Shown here piece after piece: positions 8,558 through 17,739 of a stretch of DNA of 64,000 bases. The stretch's first letter is position 1. Each line of letters begins with the position of its first letter. The stretch is taken from assembly GCA_019117525.1 (NCBI GenBank), contig DWZO01000063.1, positions 3,895-67,894 on the forward strand, in the 5' to 3' direction. Position numbers and translations under genes: made by a program. The notes beneath the pieces are model-generated. The model worked only from the letters and a program-made list of their open reading frames with translations. It was not told the origin of the DNA and made no database searches. The stretch is from Allocoprobacillus merdigallinarum. Lineage in GTDB: Bacteria > Bacillota_I > Bacilli_A > Erysipelotrichales > Coprobacillaceae.

Positions 8558-9373
8558 ATGTCTTTTATTACAATAGTATTGATTATTATCGTTGCCCTAC
8601 TTGCTGGTATGGAAGGGATTCTTGATGAATTTCAGTTCCATCAACCATTAGTAGCGTGTACGTTAATTGGATTAGTCAGTGGACACCTTACAGAAGGAAT
8701 TGTTTTAGGTGGTTCATTACAGATGATTGCTCTTGGATGGGCAAATGTTGGGGCGGCTGTTGCACCAGATGCAGCTTTGGCTTCAGTTGCTTCAGCGATT
8801 ATTATGGTTTTAGGTTTAGAAGGTGGAGCCACTGATGTTCAAACAGCGATTTCAACTTCAATTGCTGTTGCTGTACCACTTTCAGTAGCTGGTTTATTCT
8901 TAACAATGATTTGTCGTACAATTGCTATTCCTATGGTTCACTTTATGGATGGTGCTGCTGAAAAAGGAAATATTCGTGCAATTGAAACATGGCATATTTT
9001 AGCTATTCTTTTACAAGGTGTGAGAATTGCGATTCCTGCTGCAGCATTATGCTTTGTACCAGCACAAGTTGTGACTGATGCCTTAAATCAAATGCCTACA
9101 TGGTTATCTGGTGGTATGACTGTTGGTGGAGGAATGGTTGCTGCTGTTGGTTATGCAATGGTTATCAACATGATGTCAACAAAAGAAACTTGGCCATTCT
9201 TTGCCTTAGGATTCGTTCTTGCAGCTATTGGTGAATTAACATTAATTGCTTTAGGAGCTATTGGTGTTGCATTAGCATTAATTTACTTAGGATTAAAAGA
9301 AAATGGAGGTTCTTCTAATGGAGGAACTGGAGGTTCTGGAGATCCATTAGGTGATATATTAAATGATTATTAA
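8558..9373 (+). CDS. manY: PTS mannose-class EIIC component
   Basis: Membrane channel partner of ManZ. The 271 residues are mostly hydrophobic helices, beginning MSFITIVLIIIVALLAGMEG, with the conserved FQFHQPLVACTLIGLVSG block and GGSLQMIALGW. The C-terminus is an odd glycine/serine-rich tail (about 250-265: NGGSSNGGTGGSGDPLGD) that looks like a linker. It begins 18 bp after manX with AGGGAGGAAAAC. Confidence 0.95.
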   Translation: MSFITIVLIIIVALLAGMEGILDEFQFHQPLVACTLIGLVSGHLTEGIVLGGSLQMIALGWANVGAAVAPDAALASVASAIIMVLGLEGGATDVQTAISTSIAVAVPLSVAGLFLTMICRTIAIPMVHFMDGAAEKGNIRAIETWHILAILLQGVRIAIPAAALCFVPAQVVTDALNQMPTWLSGGMTVGGGMVAAVGYAMVINMMSTKETWPFFALGFVLAAIGELTLIALGAIGVALALIYLGLKENGGSSNGGTGGSGDPLGDILNDY

Positions 9374-9393
9374 TCTTGAAGGAGGACAAGAAA

Positions 9394-10311
9394 ATGGCAG
9401 AAAAAATTAAATTAACTAAAAAAGATCGAATTTCCGTTGCTATGCGTCATCAGTTCCTTCAAGGATCATGGAACTATGAACGTATGCAAAATGGTGGTTG
9501 GTGTTTCTCGATTATTCCAGCTATTAAAAGATTATATCCTCAAAAGGAAGATCGTATTGCAGCATTAAAAAGACATATGGAGTTCTATAACACACATCCA
9601 TATGTTTCAGCACCAGTTATGGGGGTTACATTAGCTTTAGAAGAAGAGCGTGCTAATGGAGCAGATATCAATGATCAGGCTATTCAAGGGGTTAAAGTTG
9701 GTATGATGGGACCTCTTGCTGGGGTTGGAGATCCAGTGTTCTGGTTTACTTTAAGACCAATCTTAGGAGCATTAGGTGCCTCTTTAGCGTTAAGTGGTAA
9801 CATTGTTGGACCTTTATTATTCTTCTTTGCATGGAATATTATTCGTATTGCTTTTATTTGGTATACTCAAGAATTTGGTTATAAAGTCGGAACTTCAATT
9901 GCACAAGACTTATCTGGTGGATTGATTGGAAAAATCACTCAAGGTGCTTCTATTTTAGGTATGTTTATTATTGGAGCATTAGTTCAACGTTGGGTGACAA
10001 TTTCATTTACACCTGTTGTCTCTAAAGTTACACAATCAGCAGGAGCTTATATTGACTGGTCAAAAATTACAGGAAGTGCTGAAGGTATTAAATCAGCATT
10101 AGAACAATATTCAACTTTAGGAGCAGCTGGATTAAATGTTGAAAAAGTAACAACTTTACAACAGAACTTAGACCAATTAATTCCAGGTTTAGCAGCTTTA
10201 TTATTAACATTATTATGCTGCTGGTTATTGAAAAAGAAAGTTTCACCTATCGTTATTATCATCGCATTATTTGCTGTTGGTATTCTTGCACGTTTAGCTA
10301 GAATTATGTAA
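9394..10311 (+). CDS. manZ: PTS mannose-class EIID component
   Basis: Second membrane subunit of the mannose-class permease, 305 residues. HQFLQGSWNYERMQNGGWCFSIIPAIKRLYP-type N-terminus and GVGDPVFWFTLRPILG are diagnostic of EIID; the C-terminus ends in two hydrophobic helices. I start at ATG 9394 because AAGGAGGA lies at 9379-9386; an earlier in-frame TTG at 9376 overlaps the ribosome site. It follows manY by 20 bp. Confidence 0.95.
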   Translation: MAEKIKLTKKDRISVAMRHQFLQGSWNYERMQNGGWCFSIIPAIKRLYPQKEDRIAALKRHMEFYNTHPYVSAPVMGVTLALEEERANGADINDQAIQGVKVGMMGPLAGVGDPVFWFTLRPILGALGASLALSGNIVGPLLFFFAWNIIRIAFIWYTQEFGYKVGTSIAQDLSGGLIGKITQGASILGMFIIGALVQRWVTISFTPVVSKVTQSAGAYIDWSKITGSAEGIKSALEQYSTLGAAGLNVEKVTTLQQNLDQLIPGLAALLLTLLCCWLLKKKVSPIVIIIALFAVGILARLARIM

Positions 10312-10327
10312 AATAATGAAGAATGAT

Positions 10328-10357
10328 GAAAAGCTCAGCTTTCATGCTGAGCTTTTC
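10328..10357 (+). terminator. Strong hairpin between manZ and manO
   Basis: GAAAAGCTCAGC / GCTGAGCTTTTC is a perfect 12-bp stem with a 6-nt TTTCAT loop. The T-run after it is weak (TTTTC inside the stem, then ATAAAT), so it may be a partial terminator or an RNA-stability element that sets manO below manXYZ. Confidence 0.65.
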
Positions 10358-10378
10358 ATAAATAGTAGGAGGGAAACA

Positions 10379-10759
10379 ATGGTACAGTCTTTAAATGCCA
10401 AAGTTGATTTAACAATTAAGGCAACATCTTATTTAGGAATGGCTAATTATGGTCAGGTGATGATTGGAGATCATGCTTTTGAATTTTATAATGAAAGAAA
10501 TGTAAGAGATTATATCCAGATTCCATGGGAAGAAGTTGATTATGTGATGGCTTCTGTTATATTGAAAGGGAAATGGATTCCACGTTTTGCCATCTATACA
10601 AAACAAAACGGTTATTTTACTTTTTCAACACGTGATAATAAAGCGACTTTAAGAGCCATTAATCAATATATACCAGGGGAAAGAATGGTGCGTTCTTTAA
10701 GCTTTTTTCAGGTTCTTAAGCGTGGATTAAGCAATCTTTTTCATAGAAAGTCAAAATAG
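10379..10759 (+). CDS. manO: ManO-like DUF956 family protein
   Basis: Small cytosolic protein (126 residues) of the DUF956/ManO family, found at the end of mannose-class PTS operons in Firmicutes; proposed to be an operon regulator, exact role unsettled. Conserved features here are the TSYLGMANYGQVMIGDHAFEFYN start and IQIPWEEVDYVMASV. The basic C-terminus (RGLSNLFHRKSK) could contact nucleic acid or membrane. Start chosen at ATG 10379, 8 nt after AGGAGGG; the longer frame would begin inside the upstream hairpin. Confidence 0.85.
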   Translation: MVQSLNAKVDLTIKATSYLGMANYGQVMIGDHAFEFYNERNVRDYIQIPWEEVDYVMASVILKGKWIPRFAIYTKQNGYFTFSTRDNKATLRAINQYIPGERMVRSLSFFQVLKRGLSNLFHRKSK

Positions 10760-10789
10760 ATGATTTGGAAAGGTCAATCATCTTTTTTT
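10759..10789 (+). terminator. Intrinsic terminator of the man operon
   Basis: GATGATT / AATCATC stem, 10-nt loop, then seven T. It lies between manO and the convergent rhodanese gene. Confidence 0.75.
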
Positions 10790-10794
10790 ATTTT

Positions 10795-11088
10795 TTAAAA
10801 GAATTGTTGTTTTTCTAAAATCAGTAAGGATTGAAAGCTATGTGGAAAATATTGACATTGAAAACCTAATTGTTGGCATTGTTCTGCCATCTTTTTAGCA
10901 GTTTTTCCAGTATCACAGATAAAATATAGAAGTTTATCATGAGGTAAATAAGGAATTTGACTTTTTAAATCATCCCCAGGAATATTGATAGCATTTTTTA
11001 AATGAAGTTGACGAAAAGAAAATTCATCACGTAAATCAATAATGAGAGTTTGTGGATTATAGATATGTTGAAGGATATCATCATACAT
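10795..11088 (-). CDS. Rhodanese-like domain protein
   Basis: A single rhodanese domain of 97 residues, probably moving sulfane sulfur or acting in thiol chemistry. The LIIDLRDEFSFRQLHLKNAINIP segment is the family's CH2A-type opening and C58 in YFICDTGKTA is the active-site cysteine, so the enzyme is likely active. I start at ATG 11088; an in-frame upstream start at 11115 adds nine residues but has no better ribosome site. It is transcribed alone, convergent to manO. Confidence 0.8.
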   Translation of the reverse strand: MYDDILQHIYNPQTLIIDLRDEFSFRQLHLKNAINIPGDDLKSQIPYLPHDKLLYFICDTGKTAKKMAEQCQQLGFQCQYFPHSFQSLLILEKQQFF

Positions 11089-11235
11089 AAAATCACCACT
11101 ATTAATATATGTCAATATAATGTGTTGGTGAAACTGTTTTTATAGAATGAGTCAATAAATGACGATTATACGGAGATTATTTTGAGTTCACATAAAATAT
11201 AAAAACAGCTTTTTCTATTTTTACAAAAAATGACA

Positions 11236-11287
11236 ATTCTTATTGCTTTAACAACTATAAAAGCAATTGAAAATCAGTTATAAGAAT
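11236..11287. promoter_or_regulatory. Nested inverted repeats at the pgk promoter
   Basis: ATTGCTTT (11242-11249) pairs with AAAGCAAT (11260-11267), and ATTCTTAT (11236-11243) pairs with ATAAGAAT (11280-11287). Both dyads flank or overlap the pgk -35 hexamer, which suggests one or two operators. No T-run follows. Confidence 0.4.
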
Positions 11288-11295
11288 GTTATAAT
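11267..11295 (+). promoter_or_regulatory. pgk-tpiA promoter
   Basis: TTGAAA (11267-11272), 17 bp, TATAAT (11290-11295). Near-consensus sigma-A promoter directly ahead of pgk. Confidence 0.75.
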
Positions 11296-11318
11296 TTGCA
11301 CATGGAGGGTTGAGAAAA

Positions 11319-12503
11319 ATGGACAAAAAAACAATTAAAGATATTGAAGTCGCTGGAAAAACTGTCTTAGTTCGTGTTGACTTCAACGTACCTAGAAACA
11401 AAGAAACAGGAGAAATTACAAATGACAACAGAATTGTTGCCGCATTACCTACTTTAAAATATTTGTTAGAACAAAAACCAAAAGCTATCGTATTGTTCTC
11501 ACATTTAGGTAAAGTAAAAACTGAAGAAGATAAAGCTAAAAATGATTTATCTGTTGTAGCTCCTAGATTATCTGAATTATTAGGAGTAGATGTGAAATTT
11601 GTAAACTGTACAAGAGGACCTGAACTTGAAAATGCTGTTAAAGAAGCTGATAATGCTCAAGTCATCTTAGTACAAAATACACGTTATGAAAAAGGTGAAA
11701 GCAAAAATGATCCTGAATTAGGTCAATATTGGGCATCACTTGGAGATGTATTTGTTGAAGATGCATTCGGTTCAGTACATAGAGCACATGCTTCTACTGC
11801 TGGAATTCCTGCTCATTTACCATCTGCTGCTGGATTCTTAGTTGAAAAAGAAATTGCTTATATTGGAAAAGCTGTAAGTGATCCTGAAAGACCAATGGTT
11901 GCTATTTTAGGTGGAGCTAAAGTTTCTGATAAGATTTTAGTTATTGAAAACTTATTAAAAATTGCTGATAAAGTTATCGTTGGTGGAGGTATGACTTATA
12001 CTTTCATGAAAGCTATGGGACATGAAATTGGTAATTCTTTAGTTGAAGATGATCGTATTGATGTTGCTAAAGAAATTATTGAAAAAGGTGGAGATAAATT
12101 AATCTTACCTGTTGATTCAGTAATCAATAATGCATTTGCTGCTGAAGGTGATATTAAAGTATGTGGTGAAGATATTCCAGAAGGATACATGGGATTAGAT
12201 ATTGGACCTAAATCAGTTGAAAATATCAAAGCTGCTTTAGAAGGAGCTAAAACTGTTGTATGGAATGGTCCAATGGGTGTATTTGAAATGGAACCATTCG
12301 CTAAAGGAACTATCGCAGTATGCGAAGCTTTAGCAAACTTACCAGATGCTAATACAATCATCGGTGGTGGAGATAGTGCTGCTGCTGTAATGCAACTTGG
12401 ATATGCTGATAAAGTTTCTCATATCTCAACTGGTGGAGGAGCTTCATTAGAATATATGGAAGGTAAAGTATTACCTGGTATTGCTGCAATTGATGATAAA
12501 TAA
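11319..12503 (+). CDS. pgk: Phosphoglycerate kinase
   Basis: Makes ATP from 1,3-bisphosphoglycerate and ADP in glycolysis. The 394 residues open with the signature VLVRVDFNVPRN and include FSHLGKVKTEED and the C-terminal nucleotide-binding GGGDSAAAVMQLG. The ATG at 11319 follows GGAGGG; a TTG three codons earlier is less likely. pgk and tpiA form a two-gene operon with a 16-bp gap. The usual neighbour gap (GAPDH) is absent from the window. Confidence 0.98.
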   Translation: MDKKTIKDIEVAGKTVLVRVDFNVPRNKETGEITNDNRIVAALPTLKYLLEQKPKAIVLFSHLGKVKTEEDKAKNDLSVVAPRLSELLGVDVKFVNCTRGPELENAVKEADNAQVILVQNTRYEKGESKNDPELGQYWASLGDVFVEDAFGSVHRAHASTAGIPAHLPSAAGFLVEKEIAYIGKAVSDPERPMVAILGGAKVSDKILVIENLLKIADKVIVGGGMTYTFMKAMGHEIGNSLVEDDRIDVAKEIIEKGGDKLILPVDSVINNAFAAEGDIKVCGEDIPEGYMGLDIGPKSVENIKAALEGAKTVVWNGPMGVFEMEPFAKGTIAVCEALANLPDANTIIGGGDSAAAVMQLGYADKVSHISTGGGASLEYMEGKVLPGIAAIDDK

Positions 12504-12519
12504 TAAGGGGATTATGACA

Positions 12520-13263
12520 ATGAGAAAACCAATTATCGTAGGAAACTGGAAAATGAATAAAACAATTGCCCAAACAAAAGCTTTTGTTGAAGCAGTTGAT
12601 GGAGCATGCACTGATAAAGCTGATTGGGGAATTGCAACTCCATATTTAGCTTTACAGACTGCTAAAGGTGCAGCTAAAAACTTAATTGTTGCTGCTCAAA
12701 ACTGTCATTTTAAAGATAGTGGTGCTTATACTGGAGAAGTGAGTGTAAGCATGTTAAAAGAAATTGGAGTAGAATGGGTTATTTTAGGTCACTCTGAAAG
12801 AAGACAATATTTTGGTGAAACTGATGAAACAGTGAATGCAAAAATGCGTCAAGTTTTATCAAATGATTTAACTCCAATTGTATGTGTTGGTGAAACATTA
12901 GAAGAATATGAAGCAGGAACAACTAAAGATGTTGTGAAAACTCAAACAGTAGCTGCATTTAAAGATGTATGTCCAAACTGTGCAAGTCGTGTTGTTATTG
13001 CTTATGAACCAGTATGGGCTATTGGTACTGGAAAAACTGCAACTAATGAAATCGCTCAAGATGTTTGTGCATATATTAGAAGCGTTGTTGCTGAATTATA
13101 TGGACAGGAAGTTGCTGATCAAGTGAGAATCCAATATGGTGGATCTGTAAAACCAGAAGGATTAAAAGCTTTATTAGAACAACCTGATATTGATGGAGCA
13201 TTAGTAGGTGGAGCTTCTTTACAAGAAGATTCATATAAAGCTATGATTGCTGCATTAGACTAA
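12520..13263 (+). CDS. tpiA: Triosephosphate isomerase
   Basis: Interconverts dihydroxyacetone phosphate and glyceraldehyde 3-phosphate. Standard length (247 residues). Active-site residues are visible: K11 in NWKMN, histidine in LGHSERR and glutamate in AYEPVWAIGTGKTA; GGSVKPE forms the phosphate loop. ATG 12520 is preferred over ATG 12514 because AAGGGG ends at 12510, leaving a normal 9-nt spacing. Confidence 0.98.
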   Translation: MRKPIIVGNWKMNKTIAQTKAFVEAVDGACTDKADWGIATPYLALQTAKGAAKNLIVAAQNCHFKDSGAYTGEVSVSMLKEIGVEWVILGHSERRQYFGETDETVNAKMRQVLSNDLTPIVCVGETLEEYEAGTTKDVVKTQTVAAFKDVCPNCASRVVIAYEPVWAIGTGKTATNEIAQDVCAYIRSVVAELYGQEVADQVRIQYGGSVKPEGLKALLEQPDIDGALVGGASLQEDSYKAMIAALD

Positions 13264-13273
13264 TTGTTTATTG

Positions 13274-13308
13274 AAAAGTCAACCTATAAATATGGGTTGG
13301 CTTTTTTT
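13274..13308 (+). terminator. Intrinsic terminator of pgk-tpiA
   Basis: AAAAGTCAACC / GGTTGGCTTTT stem with one G-T pair and a short AT loop, then a run of T. Confidence 0.8.
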
Positions 13309-13423
13309 GAAAATGAAAATAAAAGATATGGAAAATATTGATTTTTATTGGGAAAAATAATTTTATAAATTGAAAAGGTTTACATTGTTTTTTCGCTTTT
13401 TTTATTATGAAAAATATATACTC

Positions 13424-13451
13424 TTGCTTGTTTTTTCACAAGGAATATAGT
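13424..13451 (+). promoter_or_regulatory. adhE promoter overlapped by a Rex-like site
   Basis: TTGCTT (13424-13429) and TATAGT (13446-13451) with a 16-bp spacer form a plausible promoter. The 18 bp at 13424-13441 end in a perfect TTCACAA half-site and begin with TTG, partly matching the redox repressor Rex consensus TTGTGAA-N4-TTCACAA (10 of 14). adhE is a classical Rex target; the assignment is inference. Confidence 0.4.
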
Positions 13452-13494
13452 ATATTAGACGTGTAAATAATTTTATGATGTCGGAGGAAATGTT

Positions 13495-16170
13495 ATGGCA
13501 GAAAAAAAAGCTGTAAAAAAAGAAGCCCCAAAGGCTGAATGGACTAATGAACAAGTTGATGCTCATATTGATGAGTTAGTACAAAAAGCATTAGTTGCAT
13601 TAGACAAATTTGAATCTTTTGATCAAGATGCTGTAGATTACATCGTTGCAAAATGCTCTGTTGCTGGATTAGATCAACATGGTGTTTTAGCAGAAGCAGC
13701 TGTCAAAGAAACTGGAAGAGGTGTCTTTGAAGATAAAGCTGTTAAAAACTTATTCGCCTGCGAATATGTAACAAGTAATCTTCGTCACTTGAAAACTGTA
13801 GGAATTATCAATGAAGATCCTTTAACTGGAATTACTGAAATTGCTGAACCAGTTGGTGTTATCTGTGGTATTGTTCCAACAACAAACCCAACTTCAACAG
13901 TTATCTTCAAATCATTAATTTCATTAAAGACAAGAAACCCTATTATTTTCTCATTCCATCCATCTGCATATGAATGTTCAGTTCAAGCTGCAAAAGTAGT
14001 GAGAGATGCTGCAATTGCTGCTGGAGCTCCAGAAGATTGTATTCAATGGATTGGTGTACGTGGATCAATGTATGCAACTAGCGCATTAATGAACCATCCA
14101 GGTGTTGCAACAATCTTAGCAACTGGTGGTAACGCAATGGTTAAAGCTGCTTACTCTTGTGGTAAACCTGCTTTAGGTGTTGGTGCTGGGAACGTACCTG
14201 CATATGTTGAAAAATCTTGTATCTTAAAAAGAGCAGTTAATGATATCGTATTATCAAAATCATTTGATAATGGTATGATTTGTGCTTCTGAACAAGCTGC
14301 AATCGTTGACCAAGAAATTTATAATGAATTTAAAGAAGAAATTTCTCGTTTTAAAGTATATTGGGTAAATGCTGAAGAAAAAGCTAAACTTGAAAAATAT
14401 ATGTTTGGTGCTGAAGCATACAGTGATAAAGTTAACGAAGTTGGAACTGTTAATGCTGCAGTTGTTGGTAAAGCAGCAACTTGGATCGCTGAACAAGCTG
14501 GATTTAAAGTACCAGAAGATACTCAAATCTTACTTGCTGAATGTAAAGAAGTTGGTCCAAATGAACCATTAACAAGAGAAAAATTATCTCCAGTATTAGC
14601 TGTATTAAAAGCAACTTCAACTGAAGATGGTATTGCTAAATCTGCTGCTATGGTAGCATTCAACGGTTTAGGACACTCTGCTGCTATTCATACACAAAAT
14701 CATGATATTTCAGTAGAATTTGGTTTAAAATGTAAAGCAATTCGTGTTATCGAAAATGCTCCATCTACATTCGGTGGAATTGGTTCAGTTTACAATGCCT
14801 TCATTCCATCATTAACATTAGGATGTGGATCTTATGGTCACAACTCAGTATCTAATAACGTTAGTGCTGTAAATTTATTAAATATTAAGAGAATAGGGAG
14901 ACGTAACAACAATATGCAATGGGTTAAACTTCCTCCAAAAATCTACTTTGAAAGAAATTCAATTAGATATTTAAGAGATATGAAATACATGGAAAAAGCC
15001 ATGATTGTTACTGATAGAGGTATGTACAATCTTGGATATGTTGAAAAGATTGAAGACGTTATCAGAAGAAGACGTAATAAAGTTGACTTAGAATTATACT
15101 TCGATGTAGAACCAGATCCAAGTATTGATACAGTTAACGAAGGTGTTGAATTAATGAGAAAATTCCAACCTGATGTTATCATTGCATTAGGTGGTGGATC
15201 ATCAATGGATGCTGCAAAAGTTATGTGGTTAATGTATGAACATCCAGAAGTTAACTTTGATGATATCAAACAAAAATTCATGGATATCAGAAAACGTGCA
15301 TTCAAATTCCCTGAATTAGGTAAGAAAGCAAGATTAATCTGTATCCCAACAACTTCAGGAACAGGTTCAGAAGTTACACCATTCGCAGTTATTACTGATA
15401 AGAAAGCTAATAAGAAATATCCATTAACTGACTACGCATTAACTCCAACTGTAGCTATCGTAGATCCAGAATTCGTTATGAGCTTACCACCAGCAATTGC
15501 TGCTGATACTGGTATTGACGTATTAACTCATGCTGTTGAAGCTTATGTTTCAATCTTAGCTTCTGACTTTACTGATGGATGGGCTAAACAAGCTGTTAAG
15601 ATGGTATTTGATTACTTAGAAGAATCAGTTACAAAAGGAACTCCAATCGCTAGAGAAAAAATGCACAATGCTGCAACTATCGCAGGTATGGCATTCGCTA
15701 ACGCATTCTTAGGAATGAACCACTCATTAGCTCATAAGATTGGTGGAGAATGGCATATTCCTCATGGACGTACAAATGGTATCTTATTACCACATGTTAT
15801 TAAATACAATGGTACAGTTCCAACTAAATTAAATATCTGGCCAAAAATTGAAAACTATAAAGCTGATATTAAATACATGGAATTAGCACAATTAATTGGA
15901 TTAAAACCAAAAACTCCTGAAGAAGGTGTTCAAATGTTCGCTGATGCATGTGAAGAATTATGTGTTAAAGTTGGTGTTGCAACTAACGTTAAATCTCAAG
16001 GTATTGATAAAGCTGCTTGGGAAGAATCAATTCATAGAATTGCTATGAACGCATATGAAGATCAATGTACTCCAGCTAACCCAAGAATGCCAATCGTAAA
16101 AGATATGGAAGAAATCTTACGTACTATTTACGATTATGAATCAAAATTTGCACCTAAAGATGCAAAATAA
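13495..16170 (+). CDS. adhE: Bifunctional acetaldehyde-CoA / alcohol dehydrogenase
   Basis: Reduces acetyl-CoA to acetaldehyde and then ethanol, regenerating NAD+ during fermentation. The 891-residue fusion has an aldehyde dehydrogenase half (about 20-450; catalytic C263 in GMICASEQ) and an iron-dependent alcohol dehydrogenase half (about 470-885; GGGSSMDAAK, PTTSGTGSEVTPF, and the iron ligands in HSLAHKIGG and HIPHGRTN). A short lysine/glutamate/alanine-rich extension (first 15 residues) precedes the usual start of the fold. It is a single-gene transcript with a long AT-rich upstream region and its own terminator. AdhE proteins form long filaments called spirosomes. Confidence 0.97.
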   Translation: MAEKKAVKKEAPKAEWTNEQVDAHIDELVQKALVALDKFESFDQDAVDYIVAKCSVAGLDQHGVLAEAAVKETGRGVFEDKAVKNLFACEYVTSNLRHLKTVGIINEDPLTGITEIAEPVGVICGIVPTTNPTSTVIFKSLISLKTRNPIIFSFHPSAYECSVQAAKVVRDAAIAAGAPEDCIQWIGVRGSMYATSALMNHPGVATILATGGNAMVKAAYSCGKPALGVGAGNVPAYVEKSCILKRAVNDIVLSKSFDNGMICASEQAAIVDQEIYNEFKEEISRFKVYWVNAEEKAKLEKYMFGAEAYSDKVNEVGTVNAAVVGKAATWIAEQAGFKVPEDTQILLAECKEVGPNEPLTREKLSPVLAVLKATSTEDGIAKSAAMVAFNGLGHSAAIHTQNHDISVEFGLKCKAIRVIENAPSTFGGIGSVYNAFIPSLTLGCGSYGHNSVSNNVSAVNLLNIKRIGRRNNNMQWVKLPPKIYFERNSIRYLRDMKYMEKAMIVTDRGMYNLGYVEKIEDVIRRRRNKVDLELYFDVEPDPSIDTVNEGVELMRKFQPDVIIALGGGSSMDAAKVMWLMYEHPEVNFDDIKQKFMDIRKRAFKFPELGKKARLICIPTTSGTGSEVTPFAVITDKKANKKYPLTDYALTPTVAIVDPEFVMSLPPAIAADTGIDVLTHAVEAYVSILASDFTDGWAKQAVKMVFDYLEESVTKGTPIAREKMHNAATIAGMAFANAFLGMNHSLAHKIGGEWHIPHGRTNGILLPHVIKYNGTVPTKLNIWPKIENYKADIKYMELAQLIGLKPKTPEEGVQMFADACEELCVKVGVATNVKSQGIDKAAWEESIHRIAMNAYEDQCTPANPRMPIVKDMEEILRTIYDYESKFAPKDAK

Positions 16171-16177
16171 TATAAAT

Positions 16178-16208
16178 CGAGCATAACCTTATGGCTATGC
16201 TCTTTTTT
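16178..16208 (+). terminator. Intrinsic terminator of adhE
   Basis: GAGCATA / TATGCTC stem, extended inward by a CC/GG pair around TTAT, followed by six T. Confidence 0.8.
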
Positions 16209-16237
16209 CTTACAAATAGAAAAAAATATTGTATAAT
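16209..16237 (+). promoter_or_regulatory. Likely promoter of the GH1 gene
   Basis: TATAAT (16232-16237) with a poor -35 (CTTACA, 16209-16214) 17 bp upstream, starting right after the adhE terminator. Confidence 0.4.
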
Positions 16238-16267
16238 AAAGTTATAAGGAAATGGAGGTAATAAAAA

Positions 16268-17737
16268 ATGGGTTTTCCTAAAGGATTTTTATGGGGTGGA
16301 GCAGTTGCTGCCAACCAATGTGAAGGTGCTTATCTAGAAGATGGAAAAGGTTTATGTGTGCCTGATATGTTATTAGGTGGAGATGTGAATACACCAAGAA
16401 CATTTTTACCAAAAACAGATCCTACAGCCTTTTATCCAAGTCATGAAGCTGTAGATTTCTATCACCATTATAAAGAAGATATTGCTATGTTTGCTGAAAT
16501 GGGATGGAATGTTTTTAGATTTTCAATTAACTGGGGACGTATTTTCCCTAATGGTGATGATGAAGAACCAAATGAAGCAGGTTTGAAGTTTTATGATGAT
16601 GTGATTGATGAATGTCATAAACATGGAATGGAACCTTTGATTACTTTATGTCACTATGAAATTCCATGGAATATTGTCACAAAATATAATGGGTTTACTG
16701 ATCGAAGAGTGATTGATTTATTTGTAAAGTATGCAACAACATGCTTTAAACGATATAAGGATAAAGTGAAATATTGGTTAACTTTTAATGAAATCAATAT
16801 TGCGTGTATGGGTGAAGGAGGAATTGGAAATCTTTATGGTTTAGGAATGATGGATCCTGAAGATGTCAATTCAGATCATCGTATTCCATTGGATGAATTA
16901 AAGAGTGATCCACAAAAAATGTTTGAAGCATTACATAATGAATTTGTTGCCAGTGCATTAACTGTGAAAGCAGGACATGAAATTAACCCTGATTTTATGA
17001 TAGGAAACATGATTGCTCATACAACAGTTTATCCGTTGACACCAAATCCTAAAGATATTTTAGCTGCATATGATGAAGATGATTTCAAGAACAATTTCTG
17101 TGGTGATGTTCAGGTTCGAGGTGAATATCCATCATATATGTGGCGCTATTTTAAAGAAAACGGTATTGATACTTCTTATATTACTGAAGAAGATAAGAAA
17201 ATTTTAAAAGAAGGAACAGTTGACTTCTATACATTCTCATATTATCAATCTAACTGTATCACTGTAAATAAGGATGTAGAAATGGCTAAAGGTAATATGA
17301 CAGTTGGTGCTAAAAATCCTTATTTAGAAGCAAGTGACTGGGGATGGCAAATTGATCCAGATGGTTTACGTTATACATTAAAATTATTGAATGGCCGTTA
17401 CCCACATACACCATTAATGATTGTTGAAAATGGACTTGGAGCATTTGATAAGGTTGAAGAAGATGGTTCTATTCATGATGATTATCGTATTGCCTACTTA
17501 AGACCACATATTGCTGCTATGAAAGAAGCTATTGAAGATGGTGTCCCATTAATTGGTTATACAACTTGGGGACCAATTGACTTGGTTTCAGCAGGAACAG
17601 GACAATATGCAAAACGTTATGGATTTGTTTATGTGGATAGACATGATGATGGAACAGGAGATTTTTCTAGAAGTCGTAAAGACTCATTTTATTGGTATAA
17701 AAAAGTTATTGCATCTAATGGAGAAGATTTAGATTAA
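16268..17737 (+). CDS. GH1 6-phospho-beta-glucosidase
   Basis: Cleaves phosphorylated beta-glucosides such as cellobiose 6-phosphate after PTS uptake. The 489-residue glycoside hydrolase family 1 protein begins FPKGFLWGGAVAANQCEGAY; the acid/base glutamate is E175 in TFNEIN and the nucleophile E387 in IVENG. The C-terminal DRHDDGTGDFSRSRKDSFYWYKKVI segment is typical of the 6-phospho branch. A cellobiose-class EIIB gene faces it from the other strand and an EIIA of the same class lies at 63407, but no EIIC is in the window. Confidence 0.93.
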   Translation: MGFPKGFLWGGAVAANQCEGAYLEDGKGLCVPDMLLGGDVNTPRTFLPKTDPTAFYPSHEAVDFYHHYKEDIAMFAEMGWNVFRFSINWGRIFPNGDDEEPNEAGLKFYDDVIDECHKHGMEPLITLCHYEIPWNIVTKYNGFTDRRVIDLFVKYATTCFKRYKDKVKYWLTFNEINIACMGEGGIGNLYGLGMMDPEDVNSDHRIPLDELKSDPQKMFEALHNEFVASALTVKAGHEINPDFMIGNMIAHTTVYPLTPNPKDILAAYDEDDFKNNFCGDVQVRGEYPSYMWRYFKENGIDTSYITEEDKKILKEGTVDFYTFSYYQSNCITVNKDVEMAKGNMTVGAKNPYLEASDWGWQIDPDGLRYTLKLLNGRYPHTPLMIVENGLGAFDKVEEDGSIHDDYRIAYLRPHIAAMKEAIEDGVPLIGYTTWGPIDLVSAGTGQYAKRYGFVYVDRHDDGTGDFSRSRKDSFYWYKKVIASNGEDLD

Positions 17738-17739
17738 GT

